Source of the DNA: Brachionus manjavacas
Taxonomy: Eukaryota > Rotifera > Eurotatoria > Ploima > Brachionidae
NCBI GenBank assembly: GCA_019054805.1
Contig: JAHQIY010000042.1
Span: 124,001-188,000, forward strand
DNA: 64,000 nt
Direction of reading: 5' to 3'
Part shown: positions 10,623 through 19,970 of the stretch, piece by piece
How the letters are laid out: the number at the start of each line of letters is the position of its first letter
How positions within the stretch are numbered: the first letter of the stretch is position 1
The notes under the pieces: generated by a model
Told to the model about the DNA's origin: nothing
Databases searched by the model: none
What the model saw: the letters and a program-made list of their open reading frames with translations, nothing else
Made by a program: the position numbers and the translations under genes

Positions 10623-10823
10623 GCTAACCTCCTTGAGCAATTGAAATCCCGAATTGTCATTTTAAAGGTTATTTGGCCGAATGCACGTATCAAATCTAAG
10701 ACAAAATCCTCTTCTATTGAAAATCATCCAGTTAAGCGATATTCGAATTTGGTATATAAAAATAATATGAGTATGAATGAGTAATAAGAAATAGGATCAT
10801 TCACTTATTACAGAACAGCAGCC

Positions 10824-10849
10824 TGAGCCAATTTGACAAAATTGGCTCA
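10824..10849 (-). terminator. Hairpin downstream of the cinA-like gene
   Basis: Inverted repeat TGAGCCAATTT / AAAATTGGCTCA just after the stop at 10867 (minus strand). The T run lies within the stem and not after it, so terminator function is likely but not canonical. Confidence 0.55.
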
Positions 10850-10866
10850 CTATCCTAGTTGAATAA

Positions 10867-12108
10867 TTATGCTTCTATTGCACTGCGCGGCACAAACATT
10901 TCTTTGTTTCTGCTTAATGAACTGTACTGGACAAACATAGGTTTAGCGTTGAGGTAACGGCGTAGCATATCCGCCGCAACGGTTGTGATCACTAGAGTAC
11001 GCTCTTCGCGGGTATAGTTGCGATTGAAAGTTAGCGTTTGTCCCCACTCCCCTTCTGGTGCAGCGAGTGCAACTGAGAATGTTTTATCAATGACCTTAGC
11101 TGTCACTATGGCAATATCCGTCGCGCATTTGTCTTTCGTTGCTCCAGCAAGGGCAAATGCGGCTGCGAGTTGGTCGTCATTTTCATCACCAACATTAACG
11201 CGTTCGCCTAACACCCAACCATGACCACAGTATTCGGCTGCCACCTCTTTTGATTGCAGCCAGTGTGATAACGAACCATAAGTCGATTGTTCCGCCGTCG
11301 CGATAGATTGTTTTCGCTCTTGGATTAGGTAGGCAACATGGTCCTGCATAGATTCATCAACACTCACCACATTGCTTTCAATCAGATTGAAGATAATCTG
11401 CAGCAGTTTGACTCGGTTATCTAAATCATTCTTAGGGCCAAACAACTTCACTTCGATGTAAGGCAGGTACGAACGATAACCTAGTGTGTAGCCATCAGGA
11501 AGTTGTACCTTATCGAGCTTATCTGACAAAGCCGATTCAGAAGTGCCAAAGGTATAAAGCTTACTGCACTCCTGACCTAATACATTGCTATGAGTGGCCT
11601 TCATATCAGGCAGAATTTGTTGCTCTACCATCAGCTTAAATTCACTAGGTACACCCGGCGTGAAGTAGAAATCACAGTCATTAAAGCGAACTTTAAAGCC
11701 ACAAGCAGTTCCAATTGGGTTATCAAGTAGAACCGAATCTTTTGGCAACATGGCTTGTTTACGGTTACTTTCTGGCATAGCTAACCCACGAGAGGTAAAA
11801 AACTTCTCTAGCCTTGCTAACCATTCTGGATATAGGACAAGCTCAGTCTCTGAGGCAACTGCCACGGCTTCTGCGCTTAAGTCATCACTTGTTGGACCTA
11901 GCCCACCGTTCACCACGACAACATCACTATTAAAGCTAAGCATCATTAACTCTTCGACAAGAGCTGACATCTCGTCACCAACGGTTGAACGCTTAGTTAC
12001 GCTAAAGCCGTGTTCAAAAAACCTCTGTGATAACCACGCAGCATTCGTATCAACGATGTCTCCGTGGAGGACTTCTTCCCCAGTGCTCAGCATTGCGATT
12101 TTCAACAT
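10867..12108 (-). CDS. CinA-family nicotinamide-nucleotide amidohydrolase-related protein (YfaY-like)
   Basis: Two-domain CinA family protein of 413 residues. The N-terminal MoCF/COG1058-type domain (about 1-170) has STGEEVLHGDIVDTNA, VNGGLGPTSDDLSAEAVA and FTPGVPSEF, as expected for ADP-ribose/nucleotide-sugar pyrophosphatase-like CinA N-domains. The C-terminal part (about 255-400) resembles the NMN-deamidase CinA domain but is divergent: it lacks the usual clear TxESxTGG run and shows ATAEQSTYGSLSHW instead. It may therefore be a YfaY-type paralogue without deamidase activity. It is divergent from the DUF3943 gene. Confidence 0.85.
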   Translation of the reverse strand: MLKIAMLSTGEEVLHGDIVDTNAAWLSQRFFEHGFSVTKRSTVGDEMSALVEELMMLSFNSDVVVVNGGLGPTSDDLSAEAVAVASETELVLYPEWLARLEKFFTSRGLAMPESNRKQAMLPKDSVLLDNPIGTACGFKVRFNDCDFYFTPGVPSEFKLMVEQQILPDMKATHSNVLGQECSKLYTFGTSESALSDKLDKVQLPDGYTLGYRSYLPYIEVKLFGPKNDLDNRVKLLQIIFNLIESNVVSVDESMQDHVAYLIQERKQSIATAEQSTYGSLSHWLQSKEVAAEYCGHGWVLGERVNVGDENDDQLAAAFALAGATKDKCATDIAIVTAKVIDKTFSVALAAPEGEWGQTLTFNRNYTREERTLVITTVAADMLRRYLNAKPMFVQYSSLSRNKEMFVPRSAIEA

Positions 12109-12285
12109 TATTTTATCCTTAGTGGGAAAACGTCACATATTTTATGAGTTTAACTGATATTTATTATGGCATTAGGCCAAAAAACAACTAAGTTTCTTAT
12201 TTAGGACAATTTCAGATTCCCAATACGCCAACTTTGTTGGATACTTGTGACCCTGATCATTAAAATAATAACGATGGAGTACTCA

Positions 12286-13181
12286 GTGTTGAAAAAAGCA
12301 TCACCGCTTTAGTTTTGTCAGCTTCTGCCCAGGCCAGTGCCAACGTATATGATTCTAATCAACATATTGAGTTTTCATACACTGTAGTTCAAGCTGAATC
12401 CGACACGTTTTTCTATCATTCTTATCAATATCAATCGTCAGACCCGTTTTCACTCAGTTTGACAGAAAATGACCTAAAACTCGAAGGTCCAGGGTTACCT
12501 AAATATCTCACTGTTTCCGACGGCAAAGATTGGGATTACTTAATGGGACAAACCTACACGATTTTAGGACTGAGTGTTGCCACTGTCGGATTGATGACAC
12601 TTCTTCCCGAATCAATCACAAAATGGGATGAAGAAGATCGTGACCTTAGTGGTCTTGGTTCTAAATGGAAAGACAACGTCACTTCAGGCCCGACATGGGA
12701 TCGAGATGAACACTTCCTTAACTATGTCATGCACCCTTATTTTGGTGGTGTCTACTACACAGCAGCGCGCCATGCCGGCTTTAACGAGTTTGAGTCTTTC
12801 TTATACTCGGCGACGATGTCGACCTTCTTCTGGGAATACGGTGTCGAAGCCTTTGCAGAAGTACCTTCTTGGCAGGACATCTTTATCACCCCGTTCTTTG
12901 GTGCTGTCGTCGGTGAGATGATGTTTGAAGCTGAGCAAAACATTGTCGCATCAGGTGGCGAAGTATTAGGCTCAGAAACGGTTGGCGATGTTTCTCTATT
13001 CTTCCTAAACCCAGTTGGTCATATCCACGGTTGGGTGAGCGGAGCTTGGGGTGGTAGTGCAGAATTTCAATACAGCAGTAAACCTTGGTTCGGCAATCAA
13101 GATGCCGCTAAGTTCGCTATGGATGCAGGTGCTAGCTATGACAACGTTTTCTACGGCGTCGAGATGAAAGTTAGCTTTTAA
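12286..13181 (+). CDS. DUF3943-type envelope protein; start region out of frame
   Basis: The body (from about 12315) is a Trp- and Gly-rich protein of about 290 residues, with DWDYLMGQTYTILGLS, HPYFGGVYYTAARHAG and a C-terminal aromatic beta segment. I assign it to DUF3943, a presumed outer-membrane or periplasmic family. No ATG, GTG or TTG with a ribosome site opens this frame. The natural start (GGAG at 12276-12279, GTG 12286, TTG 12289) reads MLKK and then hits a stop at 12310-12312, after an A6 run at 12292-12297. Slipping back one base in that run gives MLKKSITALVLSASAQASA, a textbook signal peptide. So the gene carries a one-base loss in a homopolymer, an assembly error, or slippage-dependent expression. 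The TTG at 12315 alone would give an unexported protein. Confidence 0.7.
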
Positions 13182-13200
13182 AAGCACACCACGTCTGACT

Positions 13201-13228
13201 AAAAAGCGATGTTTTACATCGCTTTTTT
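13201..13228 (+). terminator. Terminator after the DUF3943 gene
   Basis: Arms AAAAAGCGATGT / ACATCGCTTTTTT, 20 bases after the stop codon, with a T run. Confidence 0.88.
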
Positions 13229-13397
13229 GTGCTCGCGGTTAAAGATCCGTCGCAGTAACAAGGATTTAGGTGTAAAACTTGACTCAGGTCAAACCCAAGC
13301 TTTACGCGCATTCTAAACTGAAGTTAGGTATTAAGATCGCTTTCCTTATTAACAAGTATTGAAAGCACATGCCTTTCTCAGCGTTTGGAGGCCCAAT

Positions 13398-13910
13398 ATG
13401 AACAGCACATTTATTGTTAATTTCGTTGGCAAAGCGACGCCTGCCACTATCAAACAACTTGCCGCTATCACCCATGAAAATGGAGGTAAATGGCTCATCA
13501 GCAAAGTCAATTTCATCGAAGATCAAGTTGCTGCGGTGATTAAGGTTGAGCTTCCTAGTACGAACGAGCACTTTGTCAAAGACGCCTTCACTTCCCATCC
13601 TGACTTACTGGTACAAATTACAGATTCGGATCAGTTGGCGCACGATGTTGATACTATTTACCAACTCAGACTCGATTCCAATGATCGCGCGGGCATCGTT
13701 AACGAAATCACCCATGTTCTAGATGGGCAAGGCATTAGTATCCTTGATATGGATTGCCAAAGAGTATTCATTGCAGGTGGCGGTGGTGTCAGTTCAAGTC
13801 TATTTACAGCCAGCCTGTCGATTCGACTACCCAAACAAATCAGTATCGGCGACGTGGCTAATGAACTTGAGTCTTTAAGTGAAGACACAAGAGTCATGGT
13901 AGAAAATTAA
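13398..13910 (+). CDS. Tandem-ACT (GcvR-like) regulatory protein
   Basis: 170 residues forming two ACT domains (about 1-80 and 90-168); the second opens with YQLRLDSNDRAGIVNEITHVL, the typical small-molecule-binding ACT start. This architecture is that of GcvR, the glycine-cleavage repressor that binds GcvA, and of related stand-alone ACT proteins. The start is set at the ATG after GGAGG (13386-13390); an upstream in-frame ATG has no site. It is not next to gcv genes, so the ligand and partner are unknown. Confidence 0.8.
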   Translation: MNSTFIVNFVGKATPATIKQLAAITHENGGKWLISKVNFIEDQVAAVIKVELPSTNEHFVKDAFTSHPDLLVQITDSDQLAHDVDTIYQLRLDSNDRAGIVNEITHVLDGQGISILDMDCQRVFIAGGGGVSSSLFTASLSIRLPKQISIGDVANELESLSEDTRVMVEN

Positions 13911-13923
13911 AATTGAGTCTAAT

Positions 13924-13957
13924 AAAAAAGAGAGCGACGAATCGCTCTCTTTTTTTG
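13924..13957. terminator. Bidirectional terminator between the ACT gene and nspC
   Basis: Arms AAAGAGAGCGA / TCGCTCTCTTT flanked by A and T runs on the two sides; it serves two convergent genes. Confidence 0.88.
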
Positions 13958-13958
13958 T

Positions 13959-15107
13959 CTAGTTCACAGACCATTGAGAAAGTGAACGTTTAAAGTCTGA
14001 ATAATCAAATTCATTCAGCTTCTGAACCTCTCCCGAACTTCTCTCACAATAGACTGAAGGCATACGCAAACCATTGAACCAGTTAAGCTTAACCATGGTA
14101 TAACCTGCACTATCCAGGATGTGGAGGCGTTGACCAATCTGTAGCGGCTTGTCAAAGTTAGCCACACAGAATTGGTCACCGGCAAGGCAAGAGCAAGAGC
14201 CAATCACATATTCATGCTCACCGCTATCTGACGCTTCAAAAATCGATGCTGGCTCATCATAGATTAACGTATCTAAGCGATGAGCCTCTGTTGCTGAATC
14301 TACAATCGCTGTCTTCTTAACGTTCTCAACTATATCAACCACTGTCACAACAAGATCCGTGGTTTTGGTAATGATGGCCTCGCCCGGCTCAAGGTACATC
14401 TGTACAGCGTGTTTTTCTGAAAACGCTTTTAGCGCCAAGCCTAATTTCTCAATATCGTAACCCGGCCACGTAAAGAACACGCCACCGCCCATGCTTACCC
14501 AATCAAGCTTATCTAGGTATTCACCAAACTGCTCAGAGATCGAGTCAAGCAAACCAATGAACGCATCAACATCTTTGTTTTCGCAGTTCATATGGAACAT
14601 CACACCATCAATGTTATCGAACACTTCTGGGTTGATGTGATCCGCTTGTACCCCTAATCGAGAGAACTCACGCGCTGGATTTGCCAGATCTTGACCCGCA
14701 TAGCTAACACCCGGGTTTAAACGTAAACCTACGGATGCTTTACCTTCAACGATATGACGATAAGCCGCGAGCTGAGACTGCGAGTTAAAGATCATCTTGT
14801 CACAAATATCAGCCACTTCACGTACGTCATCTTCACTGTAGCCCACACTGTATGCGTGCGTTTCACCACCAAACGTTTCGTGGCCAAGCTTTACTTCAAA
14901 AGGACCAGAGCTTGTAGTGCCATCTAAGTAAGGCTTAATAATGTCAAACACGCCCCACGTAGAGAAACATTTGAGTGCCAACACCAGTTTCACACCAGAG
15001 ATTTCTTTCAGCTGTTTTGCTTTCTCTAGATTTTCAATCAACTTATCTTCGTTGATCATAAAGTAAGGGGTTTTGAGTTGTTCTTTCTGCAATGTCATCT
15101 TATGCAC
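13959..15107 (-). CDS. nspC: Carboxynorspermidine decarboxylase
   Basis: PLP-dependent, alanine-racemase-fold enzyme that decarboxylates carboxynorspermidine to norspermidine, a polyamine that controls Vibrio biofilm. 382 residues. The PLP lysine is in [12 protein letters not shown] (K46), the region [14 protein letters not shown] follows, and [10 protein letters not shown] near residue 310 carries the catalytic-type Cys. The start is ambiguous between M1 and M4, as the two ATGs are nine bases apart. It lies downstream of the two earlier pathway genes but is separated from them by a terminator and a long hairpin, so its expression may be partly independent. Confidence 0.95.
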   Translation of the reverse strand: MHKMTLQKEQLKTPYFMINEDKLIENLEKAKQLKEISGVKLVLALKCFSTWGVFDIIKPYLDGTTSSGPFEVKLGHETFGGETHAYSVGYSEDDVREVADICDKMIFNSQSQLAAYRHIVEGKASVGLRLNPGVSYAGQDLANPAREFSRLGVQADHINPEVFDNIDGVMFHMNCENKDVDAFIGLLDSISEQFGEYLDKLDWVSMGGGVFFTWPGYDIEKLGLALKAFSEKHAVQMYLEPGEAIITKTTDLVVTVVDIVENVKKTAIVDSATEAHRLDTLIYDEPASIFEASDSGEHEYVIGSCSCLAGDQFCVANFDKPLQIGQRLHILDSAGYTMVKLNWFNGLRMPSVYCERSSGEVQKLNEFDYSDFKRSLSQWSVN

Positions 15108-15159
15108 TCAAGCAAAATCTAATGATAAAACGTCATAGCTGATGGAGTTGGAATTGAGT

Positions 15160-15206
15160 ATGTTTATTTTGTCCTGTATGAACGAAGTGAGTTACAAAAT
15201 AAACAT
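15160..15206 (-). repeat. Long AT-rich inverted repeat in the nspC leader
   Basis: Perfect 13-base arms, ATGTTTATTTTGT (15160-15172) and ACAAAATAAACAT (15194-15206), with a 21-base loop, about 50 bases upstream of nspC. It could be an mRNA structure, an operator, or a small dispersed palindromic repeat; I cannot tell which. Confidence 0.6.
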
Positions 15207-15242
15207 GGTTAATACCAACATCTAATAGATCGCCATGACCGA

Positions 15243-15268
15243 AAAAGGGAACACTACTGTCCCCTTTT
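15243..15268 (-). terminator. Terminator between the carboxynorspermidine dehydrogenase gene and nspC
   Basis: Arms AAAAGGG / CCCTTTT plus ACA/TGT (one mismatch), with T residues on the minus-strand side, starting 25 bases after the dehydrogenase stop codon. Confidence 0.7.
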
Positions 15269-15293
15269 GATACCAAACTAAAAAATTCAGTCG

Positions 15294-16547
15294 TTACTTT
15301 TTAAGTTCGTGAATGACTGGCAGACCTTGACCCGCTTCAAGCTCTTGAACATGCCAATCAAGGCCGATGCTTGGCATTGTTTCTAGGAATGGGTCTGGGT
15401 TTAGCTGTTCCATGTTGAACACACCCTTATCCGCCCACTCACCACGGAAGAACTGTAGCGCTGCCGTAATAGCAGGAACACCCGTAGTGTAAGAGATCGC
15501 TTGGTGTTCTACATCTTCGTAAGCCACTTCGTGGTCAGCGTTGTTGTAGATGAATACGCTGCGCTCTTTGCCGTCCTTCTTACCTTGTACCCAAGTACCG
15601 ATACAAGTTAAGCCAGTGTAACCCGGAGCAAGTGAAGTTGGATCTGGAAGCAGTGCCTTCAAAACGTGTAGAGGTTGAACAACCGTACCATCATGCAGTG
15701 TTAGTGGGTCTGGGCTAAGCAGACCGATATCACGCATACAGTTAAAGTAGTTTAGGTATTTGTCACCAAAGCCCATCCAAAACTCAATACGTTTCGCAGG
15801 GATAAACTCTTTCATCGAACGAACTTCATCGTGCGCCATTGAGTAAACTTTGTGTGTACCACAGTTAGGGAAATCAAACTCAAGCATACGCGAGTGACAA
15901 GGCACTTGTTTCCACTCTTCGTTTTCCCAGTAGAAAGAGTCGCCCTGAATTTCCAACATGTTGGTTTCTGGGTCAAAGTTGGTTGCGAACTTCTTACCGT
16001 GATCGCCTGCGTTAACGTCCATGACGTCAATCGTATCGATCTCATCAAACAGATGCTTCACCGCGTAAGCAGCAAATACAGATACTACGCCCGGATCGAA
16101 ACCTGCGCCAAGAATACCGGTAATGCCCGCTTCAGAAAACTTCTCGCGGTAACCCCACTGCCAATCGTAAGCTTGTGGAACCTGCTGACCTTCAGAACAT
16201 AGGTCAACCGCCACTGATGTATCTAGGTAGTTTACCTTCGCTTGGTAACACGCTTCCATAATCGCCATGTTTACCCACGGAGGACCCGCGTTAATAACCA
16301 AATCAGGTTGCACTTCTTTGATTAAAGAAACTAGCGCTTCCACATCATCCGCATTCACGGCACGAGCTTCAAGTTTCTTCGAGCTGTCTTTAAGGTTGTT
16401 TTTCTTCTGGATAGATTCGATGATCTTTTCACATTTACCGATTGTGCGAGACGCAATAGTAATGTCACCTAGTACATCGTTGTTTTGCGCTGCTTTGTGC
16501 GCAACAACCCAACCGACACCACCTGCACCAATTTGTAAAATAGCCAT
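15294..16547 (-). CDS. Carboxynorspermidine dehydrogenase (saccharopine dehydrogenase family)
   Basis: NADPH-dependent enzyme that condenses 1,3-diaminopropane with aspartate semialdehyde to give carboxynorspermidine. 417 residues with an N-terminal Rossmann start (LQIGAGGVGWVVAHKAA), the family segment NAGPPWVN and GITGILGAGFDPGV. In V. cholerae the same order (fused DABA enzyme, this gene, nspC) is known for norspermidine synthesis. It lies only 15 bases after the fused gene, so the two are cotranscribed, and a terminator follows. Confidence 0.93.
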   Translation of the reverse strand: MAILQIGAGGVGWVVAHKAAQNNDVLGDITIASRTIGKCEKIIESIQKKNNLKDSSKKLEARAVNADDVEALVSLIKEVQPDLVINAGPPWVNMAIMEACYQAKVNYLDTSVAVDLCSEGQQVPQAYDWQWGYREKFSEAGITGILGAGFDPGVVSVFAAYAVKHLFDEIDTIDVMDVNAGDHGKKFATNFDPETNMLEIQGDSFYWENEEWKQVPCHSRMLEFDFPNCGTHKVYSMAHDEVRSMKEFIPAKRIEFWMGFGDKYLNYFNCMRDIGLLSPDPLTLHDGTVVQPLHVLKALLPDPTSLAPGYTGLTCIGTWVQGKKDGKERSVFIYNNADHEVAYEDVEHQAISYTTGVPAITAALQFFRGEWADKGVFNMEQLNPDPFLETMPSIGLDWHVQELEAGQGLPVIHELKK

Positions 16548-16562
16548 AGTATTACGTTACCT

Positions 16563-19463
16563 TTATTTCGCTAGCTCAGAAGCTAATATTTTGATTTTGT
16601 TTAATAAAGACTCAAAGTCAGAAATCTTCAAGCAAGGGTTTAGAATAGTAAATTTAAGCGCTGACTTATCATTCACTACGGTTTCTCCAAGTACGGCAAT
16701 GCCACGAGTCAGGGCCTGCAGTCTTAGAGTCTTATTCAATTCATCTAAATCGCTAGTGTGCGAGTCACACACTCTAAACAACACAGTCGACAGAGAAGGC
16801 TGCGCGAGTAGCTCAAAAGCTGGATCACTTTCAATCAGATCTGCCACTTGTTGAGTCTGCTCAAGAAGATGGTCATACATTTTGCCCAACGTATCTGGAC
16901 CTACGCTTTGCATCGTCATAAAGACTTTCAATGCATCAAAACGCTTGGTCGTCGCAATCGACTTATCGACTAAATTAGGCAGTTCATCATGTTCGCGATT
17001 CAGATAATCAGCATGATGAAGAAGGTACTTAAAGTTCTCTTTGTCTTTGAGCAGCACCGCACCACAGCTGATTGTTTGATAGAACAACTTATGGAAGTCA
17101 ACGCTGACTGAATCTGCTCGCTCAATACCCGCTAAACGCAACTTATGGCTGCTTAGAATCAATGCGCCGCCGTATGCACTGTCAACGTGGAACCACAAGG
17201 TATTTTGCTCAGCGATGTCAGCAATGGATGCTAAGTCATCAATAGCACCGTGATCGGTTGTGCCCGCCGTACCCACTACAGCAAACGGTATTAGACCCTG
17301 CGATTTCAATGCCTCAATTTCAACCTTTAAGGCGTCAACCTTGATGGTTCCATTCGGATTGGCATCGACACAGCAAACTGAGCTTTCACCTAAGCCGAGC
17401 AAAGACGCAGATTTTTGCACTGTAAAATGAGATTTCTTCGAGCACAGGATACGCAACTTACTCGCGTACTCTGGTAGACCTAGCTTTTGAATCGAATGTG
17501 AATCAAGCTTATCGGCAATCCAATCGCGCGCGAGTAGTAAGCCCATCAGGTTACTTTGGGTTCCGCCACTGGTGAAGATACCGTCTGCTTGAGCTCCCAA
17601 TTCATACTTCTCGCACATCCAGTCAATCACTTTCTGTTCAACATAAGTGGCTGCGGATGCTTGATCCCAAGAGTCCATTGATTGGTTTAGCGCAGCAATC
17701 ATCGCCTCAGCGACAATCGAAGGCATCAATGGTGGTGTGTGAAGATGCGCAATACAGTCAGGGTGCTGTACAATGATTGAATTCTTGGCAACTAAGTCTG
17801 CCGTCTCACCAATCACGTCAATCAACGAAGCGTTATTATTATCGAGATCAACAGCGTTGATTGCCTGCTCAAGCTGTTTAGGTTCTAAACCAGAATATGG
17901 CGCACCAATTTGCTCAAACACCGCTTTCATTTTCGCCGTAGTATGATTCATGGCTTTAGCGAACTCGTCACTGCCAGACTCACCTGTTTGAACGAAATGT
18001 TGCTTCCACGCAGCGTTGCCCTCTTGTGAATCAAGACGGCTACCGCCCGCGACAATAATCGCTTCTTCAAGCACGCGCAGAGCAAAATCGATCTGCTCGA
18101 AAGAGATAATCAATGGCGGAAGAAAACGGATCACGGAACCGTCACGTCCACCTTTTTCAACCATCAGACCACGTTCTAACGCAGCGCGTTGGATTTTCAA
18201 TGTGAGTTCACCGTCCGAGACAGGCTCACCAAACTTATTCAGGTCATTACCCGGCTTGCGAATTTCAACACCAAGCATCAAACCCTTGCCACGCACTTCT
18301 GCGATACAGTTTACTCGTGACTGAATCGCTTCGAGACCGTGACGAAGATACTGGCCAGCAATATTAGCGTGCTCAACTAAGTTGTCGCGTTGGATAATTT
18401 CTAGCGCTTTAGCACCAGAAACCATCGCTAACTGGTTGCCACGGAACGTGCCTGTATGCTCGCCCGGTTTCCATGTGTCGTGCTGCTTGTTAATCACGAG
18501 CAAAGACATTGGCATACCGCCGCCAATCGCTTTCGACAGACATAGAATATCGGGAACAATGCCTGCTTCTTCGAATGCGAAGTTATAGCCTGATTTGCCG
18601 ACACCACATTGAATCTCATCAAAAATCAGCAAGATACCATGCTCATCACAGATACGACGTAGTTCTTTCAACCAAAAAGCGGGAGCTGGAACGACCCCAC
18701 CCTCACCTTGTACTGGTTCAACAACGATAGCCGCAGGTTTCATGATACCTGCTTCGTCATCATGCAATAGACGTTCAATATAGCGAATGCTTGCTTTTGC
18801 CCCTTCGTCGCCACCAAGTCCAAATGGGCAGCGCAAGTTATATGGGAACGGCATAAAGTGAACGTCAGACATTAGGCCAGTTCGACGTGCCTTAGTCCCT
18901 AGGTTACCCATCATTCCCATGGTGCCATTTGTCATACCGTGGTATGCACCACGAAAAGCAAACATGGTGTTTCTGCCTGTAGTTTGCTTAGCAAGCTTAA
19001 TCGCGGCTTCAACGGCGTCTGCACCAGAAGGCCCACAAAACTGAATGACACAATCGTCGGCCAGCTCTTGTGGCAAAAATTCTTTTACAGTTTTGATGAA
19101 ATGTGTTTTTGCTTGGGTCGCGATATCAAGCGTTTGGTACGGCAGGCCACTGTCTAGCTGAGCTTTTAGCGCTTGATTGATTTCCGGGTGGTTATATCCC
19201 AACGCCAGAGTGCCTGCGCCAGCGAGGCAGTCTAAAAATAACTGACCACGAGTGTCTTCAACAAGCGCACCGTAGGCCTGTTTAATAGCAATAGGCAAGC
19301 GTCGTGGATAAGAACGAACCTCAGATTCATGTTGCTCTTGGTCTAGTAGGATTTGATCTGGAGTCAGATCGTAGGTTCCTTCCAAAACTGGAATCTGAGT
19401 TGAAAAAGGAGTTGCGATAGCAGTGCTCATCACTGTGTTATCGACTTCAAAGGCTGTGCTCAT
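16563..19463 (-). CDS. Fused L-2,4-diaminobutyrate aminotransferase / decarboxylase
   Basis: A 966-residue fusion that makes 1,3-diaminopropane from aspartate semialdehyde. Residues about 30-470 are a class III aminotransferase (GPSGADAVEAAIKLAKQTTG, IFDEIQCGVGKSG, PLP lysine in LCLSKAIGGGMPMS). Residues about 500-966 are a group II PLP decarboxylase (FTSGGTQSNLMGLLLARD, WFHVDSAYGGALIL, PLP lysine in VDFHKLFYQTISCG). Both active-site lysines are present, so both halves look functional. The ATG follows AAGGGA and a long structured leader, and the gene heads the norspermidine cluster. Confidence 0.95.
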   Translation of the reverse strand: MSTAFEVDNTVMSTAIATPFSTQIPVLEGTYDLTPDQILLDQEQHESEVRSYPRRLPIAIKQAYGALVEDTRGQLFLDCLAGAGTLALGYNHPEINQALKAQLDSGLPYQTLDIATQAKTHFIKTVKEFLPQELADDCVIQFCGPSGADAVEAAIKLAKQTTGRNTMFAFRGAYHGMTNGTMGMMGNLGTKARRTGLMSDVHFMPFPYNLRCPFGLGGDEGAKASIRYIERLLHDDEAGIMKPAAIVVEPVQGEGGVVPAPAFWLKELRRICDEHGILLIFDEIQCGVGKSGYNFAFEEAGIVPDILCLSKAIGGGMPMSLLVINKQHDTWKPGEHTGTFRGNQLAMVSGAKALEIIQRDNLVEHANIAGQYLRHGLEAIQSRVNCIAEVRGKGLMLGVEIRKPGNDLNKFGEPVSDGELTLKIQRAALERGLMVEKGGRDGSVIRFLPPLIISFEQIDFALRVLEEAIIVAGGSRLDSQEGNAAWKQHFVQTGESGSDEFAKAMNHTTAKMKAVFEQIGAPYSGLEPKQLEQAINAVDLDNNNASLIDVIGETADLVAKNSIIVQHPDCIAHLHTPPLMPSIVAEAMIAALNQSMDSWDQASAATYVEQKVIDWMCEKYELGAQADGIFTSGGTQSNLMGLLLARDWIADKLDSHSIQKLGLPEYASKLRILCSKKSHFTVQKSASLLGLGESSVCCVDANPNGTIKVDALKVEIEALKSQGLIPFAVVGTAGTTDHGAIDDLASIADIAEQNTLWFHVDSAYGGALILSSHKLRLAGIERADSVSVDFHKLFYQTISCGAVLLKDKENFKYLLHHADYLNREHDELPNLVDKSIATTKRFDALKVFMTMQSVGPDTLGKMYDHLLEQTQQVADLIESDPAFELLAQPSLSTVLFRVCDSHTSDLDELNKTLRLQALTRGIAVLGETVVNDKSALKFTILNPCLKISDFESLLNKIKILASELAK

Positions 19464-19479
19464 GATTTAATCCCTTGAA

Positions 19480-19855
19480 ATGTAATTCTTTCCCCTCGTA
19501 AGAGCAAATTCTAAACTGAGGGTATAGCAAGCCGTAGCGCGAAATATTTAAAAAGCGCATACGAGAAAACGATCCATCATGGATGGATTACATATCGAGA
19601 AATTAGATCAAGGTTCAGTAATGCAACTGTCCTGTAAAACAGGGCATTGAGGAAGAACTAAGCTGATTAATGTAGTTTTATTATGTGAGTTCAATGTTGG
19701 GTTTCCCATTCACATGCCGCTTAACGACATTAGTATCCCGTCTATCGACAAAAGGACTTGCCGATACCTACCCTACGTGATGTTCACTCAGCCCGAATGT
19801 CATCACGCGTATCCCCCAGAATGTCCTTATTGAGACTCCTCTCCGAGATTGCGGC
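19480..19855 (-). ncRNA. Structured 5' leader of the norspermidine operon (candidate riboswitch or cis-regulatory RNA)
   Basis: This roughly 390-nt leader has no gene but several strong pairings on the minus strand. Stem CGTGATG (19801-19807) pairs with CATCACG (19776-19782). A 9-base stem TATCGGCAA / TTGTCGATA (19743-19766, one G-U pair) has the loop GTCCTT (19752-19757), which is complementary to AAGGAC at 19823-19828, so a pseudoknot can form. Further hairpins are ATGTCG/CGGCAT (19714-19730), ATGTGA/TCACAT around TGGG/CCCA (19683-19715), CCTGT/ACAGG within an AATGC/GCATT stem (19622-19647), and ATCCATC/GATGGAT followed by CGTTTT (19566-19588), which resembles a weak terminator. I recall a published candidate motif named DABA-DC-AT for such genes; whether this is that motif must be checked. 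Confidence 0.6.
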
Positions 19856-19860
19856 GAAAA

Positions 19861-19888
19861 TTATCATAAATTGAAATCATCTGGCAAT
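19861..19888 (-). promoter_or_regulatory. Candidate promoter of the norspermidine operon
   Basis: On the minus strand, TTGCCA and GATAAT (in TGATAAT) are 16 bases apart. Transcription would start near 19855, just before the structured leader. Confidence 0.5.
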
Positions 19889-19926
19889 AAGTTTTCACGA
19901 TCCGATTAAAATAATGACCTAATTAT

Positions 19927-19956
19927 CAAAAAAAGACCAACCGATTGGTTGGTCTT
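19927..19956 (-). terminator. Terminator of the adhesin gene
   Basis: Perfect 10-base stem AAGACCAACC / GGTTGGTCTT with a T run on the minus strand, 15 bases after the adhesin stop. It separates the adhesin from the norspermidine operon. Confidence 0.9.
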
Positions 19957-19970
19957 ATAAGCCAAAATGA

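Noticed and set aside
16563-19463. Frameshift-made or misassembled fusion of two PLP enzymes
   Set aside because: Both halves keep their motifs and the frame is continuous over the linker; the fusion is known from Vibrio norspermidine clusters.
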